A program made the position numbers and the translations under genes. Source: an uncultured Draconibacterium sp. (GTDB lineage: Bacteria; Bacteroidota; Bacteroidia; Bacteroidales; Prolixibacteraceae). From it: DNA of 64,000 bases. Under the pieces are notes generated by a model. That model was given only the letters and a program-made list of their open reading frames with translations. It was not told the origin of the DNA and made no database searches. The DNA is taken from contig NZ_OY781981.1 of the NCBI RefSeq assembly GCF_963677565.1, forward strand, positions 4,394,001 to 4,458,000. The letters are read 5' to 3'. This document shows positions 59,920 through 64,000 of the stretch, one piece after another (the stretch's first letter is position 1; the number at the start of each line of letters is the position of its first letter).

Positions 59920-60504
59920 ATGAATCAGTGGAAAAACTTTTCAAAAGGCTTTTTAAAAGAAAATCCGGTATTTATATTGTTACTGGGGATGTGCCCAACA
60001 CTGGGTGTTACCTCATCAGCTATTAACGGACTTGGTATGGGACTGGCCACTACTTTTGTTTTGCTGATGTCGAACATAGTAGTGTCACTGGTAAAAAATG
60101 CCATTCCCGAAAAAGTGCGTATTCCGGCATTTATCGTAATTATTGCAACATTTGTTACCATAGTACAGCTTACCATGCAGGCCTTTTTACCGGCTCTATA
60201 CAAGAGTCTTGGACTATTCATTCCTTTAATCGTGGTAAACTGTATCGTTCTGGGGCGTGCGGAAGCTTTCGCATCTAAAAACAACTTACTTTCATCGGCA
60301 ATTGATGGATTAGGAATTGGACTTGGTTTTAGTTTTGCTTTGGTTACACTTGGTGGAATTAGAGAGATATTGGGTAGCGGCAAACTTTTCGATATCACAA
60401 TCTACCCTGAAAATTACGTAACACTTGTTTTTGTGCTTTCGCCCGGAGCTTTTCTTGTTTTGGGATACCTGATTGCATTAATCAACCAAATGAAAAAGAA
60501 TTAG
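59920..60504 (+). CDS. rnfE: Rnf complex subunit E
   Basis: A 194-residue integral membrane subunit with about six helices (NPVFILLLGMCPTLGVTSSAINGLGMG, LFIPLIVVNCIVLGRAEAFA). It pairs with RnfA; both have conserved Cys residues (CPTLG, NCIVLG) that hold an iron-sulfur cluster at the membrane centre. Between rnfG and rnfA in the operon. Confidence 0.95.
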   Translation: MNQWKNFSKGFLKENPVFILLLGMCPTLGVTSSAINGLGMGLATTFVLLMSNIVVSLVKNAIPEKVRIPAFIVIIATFVTIVQLTMQAFLPALYKSLGLFIPLIVVNCIVLGRAEAFASKNNLLSSAIDGLGIGLGFSFALVTLGGIREILGSGKLFDITIYPENYVTLVFVLSPGAFLVLGYLIALINQMKKN

Positions 60505-60515
60505 GAGGATAGATA

Positions 60516-61088
60516 ATGAACTATTTAGTAATTGTAATAGGTGCCATACTTGTAAACAACATTGTTTTAATGCAGTTTTTGGGAATTTGCCCGTTTTTGG
60601 GTGTTTCCAAAAAAGTATCGACCGGTATTGGTATGACCGGCGCCGTTGCCTTTGTAATGATTTTAGCAACAATTGTAACTTATCTGATACAAAACTATGT
60701 GCTTGAAAAATTCGGATTAGGATTTTTGCAAACCATAGCATTCATTCTGGTAATCGCATCGTTGGTTCAAATGGTGGAGATCATTCTGAAAAAAGTAAGT
60801 CCTCCACTCTACCAGGCGCTCGGAATTTTCCTGCCGCTTATTACAACAAACTGTGCAATTCTAGGTGTTGCTATTCTTACTGTGCAAAACGAATTTAACC
60901 TGTTGGAAGGTGTTATATTTTCAACTTCGCATGCTATAGGTTTTGGTCTGGCTTTGATAATTTTTGCCGGTATTCGCGAGCACCTCGATCTGCAAGATGT
61001 GCCAAAAGGATTAAAAGGTACTCCAATTGCATTAATCGCTGCAGGTATTCTTGCAATGGCTTTTATGGGATTCTCTGGCTTAGTGTAA
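60516..61088 (+). CDS. rnfA: Rnf complex subunit A
   Basis: A 190-residue membrane subunit, homologous to RnfE. The Cys sites are FLGICPFLGVS and TTNCAILGVA; the ending IFAGIREHLDLQDVPKGLKGTPIALIAAGILAMAFMGFSGL is typical. A GGAGG stretch precedes the start codon. It is the last gene of the operon. Confidence 0.95.
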   Translation: MNYLVIVIGAILVNNIVLMQFLGICPFLGVSKKVSTGIGMTGAVAFVMILATIVTYLIQNYVLEKFGLGFLQTIAFILVIASLVQMVEIILKKVSPPLYQALGIFLPLITTNCAILGVAILTVQNEFNLLEGVIFSTSHAIGFGLALIIFAGIREHLDLQDVPKGLKGTPIALIAAGILAMAFMGFSGLV

Positions 61089-61126
61089 GTTAGTTTTAGA
61101 TTAACCCAATATTAACCATTTATGAT

Positions 61127-61145
61127 TTTTGTCATATAGACAAAA
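61127..61145. promoter_or_regulatory. TTTTGTC-atata-GACAAAA palindrome downstream of rnfA
   Basis: A perfect 7-bp inverted repeat with a 5-nt centre (61127-61133 and 61139-61145), 39 bp past the rnfA stop. Its first half shares the 14-mer GATTTTTGTCATAT with the gap upstream of rseC. It could be a regulator site or mRNA end. Confidence 0.4.
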
Positions 61146-61173
61146 TAAACATGCACACCTTACACAAATTTAT

Positions 61174-61210
61174 TAAATTTGCTATGTGTAGATTACAAAA
61201 TCAACATAGC
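61174..61210 (+). promoter_or_regulatory. -7 box and hairpin before the AAA ATPase gene
   Basis: TAAATTTG at 61174-61181 matches TAnnTTTG. GCTATGT at 61181-61187 and ACATAGC at 61204-61210 form a 7-bp inverted repeat that could fold in the leader. Confidence 0.35.
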
Positions 61211-61233
61211 TCAATAATCTAAAATCAAAAACA

Positions 61234-62415
61234 TTGGAATTTTTTCAACAAGTACATAAATCATTACTTCAGGGGTCAAAAGATACCATTCAGAGAGAGC
61301 TGATGAACAGTATCGATTGGAACCAAAGGCTCATCTGTATCAAAGGATTCAGGAGCGTTGGAAAAACAACTTTTTTGCTCGATTATATAAAGAAGTATCA
61401 CCCCAATAGCAATGATGTTTTGTATCTTAATCTGAATAATTTTTATTTCACAAAACGTAAGATCAGTTCATTTGCCGACGAATTTGCAAAGCGTGGAGGG
61501 AAATTATTGTTGCTCGATCAGATACAGAAGTATCCTGACTGGTCGGCCGATTTGAGAAAATGTCTGGATGAAATTCCGGACCTGAAGATAATTTTTACCT
61601 CTTCCCCGGTGTTACGAATAACCGAAGACAATCCGGACCTGGAAGGAATCGCCAAGATTTATCACCTCGAAGGATTATCATTTCGTGAATACCTGAATTA
61701 TCAAACCAAAAGCAATTTTAAAGCATACACTTTTGAGGAGATATTAAAAAACCATGAAGAAATTGCCCAAAAAGTTGTTGACCAAATCAGGCCTCTGGCT
61801 TTTTTCGACGACTATTTGAAAAACGGTTATTTCCCTTATCACATTCACGATGAGAATTTTTATATCGACAAGTTGTTAAAGAATATCAACCTGGCATTGG
61901 AGATCGATGTTCCTTACATCAACCAGATTGAATTTAAATATCTTCCAAAACTCAGAAAGCTGTTGCACATCATTGCTTCAGAAACGCCTTTTACTCCAAA
62001 TGTTAGTAAATTAGCAACTTCGGTTGAAACGTCGCGTGCAACAATTATGAACTACCTGAAGTATTTGAAGCACGCCCGACTCATCAACCTGCTTTATGAG
62101 AACGGCGGAAGTGATGACGACCAGATGAAGAAACCGGACAAAGTGTACATGCAAAACACAAACCTGCTAAACGCTATTGCTCCGAATAATTACGATAAAG
62201 CCACGGTGAGACAAACGTTCTTTTATAACCAGGTTGGCTATGTATGCCAGCTGGCGAAATCGCCGGTTGCCGATTTTTGTGTCAACGGAAAATACAAATT
62301 CAATGTTGGCGGACGAAAACTGAAACCCGAAAAAGGAATTTACGCTGCCTCGGATGTAATTGAGGTTGGCCAGGGAAACAAAATTCCTTTATGGCTCTTT
62401 GGATTTCTGTACTAG
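61234..62415 (+). CDS. AAA_14/DUF4143-type ATPase, TTG start
   Basis: A 393-residue protein with a P-loop ATPase domain and a C-terminal DUF4143 region. Walker A is GFRSVGKT (residues 38-45). Walker B reads LLLLDQIQKYPDW, with Gln96 where the catalytic Glu is expected, after Asp95. The C-terminal part includes a winged-helix-like stretch (SKLATSVETSRATIMNYLKYL). The TTG at 61234 lines up with the usual start of the family; an ATG 23 codons later would cut into it. Function unknown; members are found scattered and may act as DNA-binding or NTP-driven switches. Confidence 0.8.
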   Translation: MEFFQQVHKSLLQGSKDTIQRELMNSIDWNQRLICIKGFRSVGKTTFLLDYIKKYHPNSNDVLYLNLNNFYFTKRKISSFADEFAKRGGKLLLLDQIQKYPDWSADLRKCLDEIPDLKIIFTSSPVLRITEDNPDLEGIAKIYHLEGLSFREYLNYQTKSNFKAYTFEEILKNHEEIAQKVVDQIRPLAFFDDYLKNGYFPYHIHDENFYIDKLLKNINLALEIDVPYINQIEFKYLPKLRKLLHIIASETPFTPNVSKLATSVETSRATIMNYLKYLKHARLINLLYENGGSDDDQMKKPDKVYMQNTNLLNAIAPNNYDKATVRQTFFYNQVGYVCQLAKSPVADFCVNGKYKFNVGGRKLKPEKGIYAASDVIEVGQGNKIPLWLFGFLY

Positions 62416-62481
62416 ATGCTGGATCCAGAATCAAGATTAGAAATATCAATTTTAAACTAAATAAAATAAAGACGAATAAAG

Positions 62482-64000
62482 ATGGCAAAACAAAAAAAGA
62501 TGGTTACATGTGACGGTAACTACGCAGCAGCGTATATGAGTTACATGTTCAGCGAAGTCGCCTGTATTTATCCGATCACTCCGTCGTCAACAATGGCAGA
62601 GTACGTTGATGAATGGGCTGCTTTTGGAAAGAAAAATATGTTTGGTCGCCCAGTACGTTTGGCAGAAATGCAAAGTGAAGCCGGTGCTGCCGGTGCTGTT
62701 CACGGAGCGCTGCAATCGGGTGCCTTAACTTCTACTTACACTGCATCACAGGGATTGTTGTTAATGATTCCTAACATGTACAAAATTGCAGGTGAGTTAT
62801 TACCAACAGTATTTCACGTAAGTGCACGTGCCTTAGCGGGTCACGCATTATCAATTTTTGGCGACCACAGCGACGTTTACGCTGCCCGTCAAACAGGTTT
62901 TGCAATGTTGGCTTCAGGTTCGGTGCAGGAAGAAATGGACCTTGCAGGTGTTGCTCACTTGGCTACATTGAAATCAAGAGTTCCTTTCCTGGCTTTCTTC
63001 GATGGATTCCGTACTTCTCACGAGGTTCAGAAAATTGAAGCTATTGCTCAGGAAGACATTGTTCCTTTGGTTGACATGGAAGCAATTCAGGAATTCCGCA
63101 ATCGTGCGTTAAATCCAGAAAATCCTGTAACCCGCGGTACAGCTCAAAACCCTGATATTTTCTTCCAGGCAAAAGAATCAGCGAACAAATTTTACGATGC
63201 AGTTCCTGATATCGTTGCTGACTACATGGATGAAATCAGCAAAATTACCGGCAGAACATACCGTCCTTTCACTTATTACGGTGCACCTGATGCTGAAAAC
63301 GTAATTATTGCAATGGGTTCGGTTACTGAAACCATTAAAGAAACTATCGATTACTTAACTGCTCAAGGCAAAAAAGTTGGTTTAATTTCGGTACACTTGT
63401 TCCGTCCATTCTCAGCAAAACACTTTGTTGAAGCATTACCTGATTCAGTAAAACGTATTGCTGTTTTAGACCGTGCTGCTGAGCCGGGATCAACCGGGGA
63501 GCCATTATTCCTTGACGTTCAATCACAATTCTACGGAAAAGCAGATGCTCCTGTAATTGTTGGTGGTCGTTACGGTTTAGGATCAAAAGATACTACTCCT
63601 TCACAAATTCTTTCAGTTTACGAAAACCTTGAAATGAAAGAGCCAAAAGGCAACTTCACAATTGGTATCGTTGATGATGTGACTTTCAAATCACTTCCAT
63701 TGAAAGAAGAAATCAACATGACTCCGGAAGGAACTTACCAGGCTAAATTCTATGGTTTGGGTTCTGACGGTACTGTTGGTGCAAACAAAAACTCGATTAA
63801 AATTATTGGTGACTCAACAGATAAATCATGTCAGGGATACTTCCAGTACGACTCGAAAAAGTCGGGAGGTTTCACTTGTTCACACTTACGTTTCGGGGAT
63901 AAACCAATCCGATCAACTTACCTTGTTACCACTCCTGACTTTGTTGCTTGTCACGTTCCGGCATATGTAAATATGTACGACGTGCTGAAAGGCCTGAAAA
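62482..64000 (+). CDS. nifJ: Pyruvate:ferredoxin (flavodoxin) oxidoreductase, 3' part outside
   Basis: The first 506 codons of a large oxidoreductase that turns pyruvate and CoA into acetyl-CoA and CO2 and reduces ferredoxin, which Rnf can use. Visible are VTCDGNYAAAYMSYMFSEVA, IYPITPSSTMAEYVDEW, LAEMQSEAGAAGAVHGALQ and TASQGLLLMIPNMYKIAGE in domain I, and a Rossmann-type domain II (ENVIIAMGSVTETIKETIDYL), then SGGFTCSHLRFGDKPI of domain III. The gene starts 66 bp after the ATPase gene. The iron-sulfur and TPP parts lie beyond the right edge. Confidence 0.95.
   Translation, partial: MAKQKKMVTCDGNYAAAYMSYMFSEVACIYPITPSSTMAEYVDEWAAFGKKNMFGRPVRLAEMQSEAGAAGAVHGALQSGALTSTYTASQGLLLMIPNMYKIAGELLPTVFHVSARALAGHALSIFGDHSDVYAARQTGFAMLASGSVQEEMDLAGVAHLATLKSRVPFLAFFDGFRTSHEVQKIEAIAQEDIVPLVDMEAIQEFRNRALNPENPVTRGTAQNPDIFFQAKESANKFYDAVPDIVADYMDEISKITGRTYRPFTYYGAPDAENVIIAMGSVTETIKETIDYLTAQGKKVGLISVHLFRPFSAKHFVEALPDSVKRIAVLDRAAEPGSTGEPLFLDVQSQFYGKADAPVIVGGRYGLGSKDTTPSQILSVYENLEMKEPKGNFTIGIVDDVTFKSLPLKEEINMTPEGTYQAKFYGLGSDGTVGANKNSIKIIGDSTDKSCQGYFQYDSKKSGGFTCSHLRFGDKPIRSTYLVTTPDFVACHVPAYVNMYDVLKGLK

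Noticed and set aside
1..64000. tRNA, rRNA, insertion sequences or prophage
   Set aside because: Nothing in the intergenic stretches looked like a tRNA cloverleaf, and no transposase, integrase or phage gene was recognised.

Overview
The window is a 64 kb piece of a bacterial chromosome from the phylum Bacteroidota, most likely Marinilabiliales and perhaps Prolixibacteraceae (an inference from gene content and style). Evidence includes -7 promoter boxes of the TAnnTTTG type and little use of Shine-Dalgarno sites. There is a type IX secretion C-terminal domain, a NigD-like lipoprotein, a long S1 protein with an acidic head, a long NusB, a DUF3822-RsmD pair, and Rnf plus pyruvate:ferredoxin oxidoreductase. 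No phage, insertion sequence, CRISPR array, tRNA or rRNA was seen; the window is mostly core chromosome.

Layout. 0-5.5 kb (minus): a LamB-like porin cut by the window edge, a membrane-anchored alpha/beta hydrolase, an aminotransferase, a beta-eliminating lyase whose specificity residues look like tyrosine phenol-lyase, and free methionine-R-sulfoxide reductase. 5.6-18 kb: hisS, hutH, lipoproteins, an S9 peptidase, an M14 carboxypeptidase, a TlpA-like lipoprotein, and a Gfo/Idh/MocA oxidoreductase overlapping malQ. 18-25.6 kb: a 42-bp degenerate repeat array, a frameshifted DsrE gene, and exported or membrane enzymes (nitroreductase, hydrolase, DUF1080-like proteins, CotH kinase with a type IX signal, an HTH-membrane protein). 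25.6-29.7 kb (minus): rmlA-rmlC-rmlD-pgm, for dTDP-rhamnose and hexose phosphate. 29.9-38.2 kb: rpsA, STAS protein, RNase Z, RecD-like helicase, the DUF3822-rsmD group, a thioredoxin-like protein and pdxH. 38.3-40.1 kb: dnaX, with an A10 slip site that would yield gamma and tau. 40.2-47.6 kb: glutathione peroxidase, a GPP34 protein, threonine aldolase, rhomboid protease, nusB-DUF1573-yajC, ychF and a NrtR-type regulator. 47.7-49.2 kb: an ECF sigma factor with a membrane protein and a Spy/CpxP-like periplasmic protein. 49.3-55.3 kb: sulfatase, ribBA and a Kef-type potassium efflux pair. 55.6-61.1 kb: rseC and rnfBCDGEA. 61.2-64 kb: an AAA ATPase and the 5' part of nifJ.

How the genes work together. 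PFOR at the right end would make reduced ferredoxin and Rnf would use it to pump ions and reduce NAD, which points to an anaerobic or facultative life. The porin, MalQ, sulfatase and hydrolases fit a sugar-using organism. The most interesting reading is dnaX: the gamma frame stops right after a run of ten A residues, and the tau tail continues, fully open, in the -1 frame. Also worth a look are the 42-bp repeat whose units read as a 14-residue motif, the RseC gene with no AUG where the family's N-terminus begins, three stacked inverted repeats before the sulfatase gene, and dispersed palindromic repeats, one of them inside the rnf operon.
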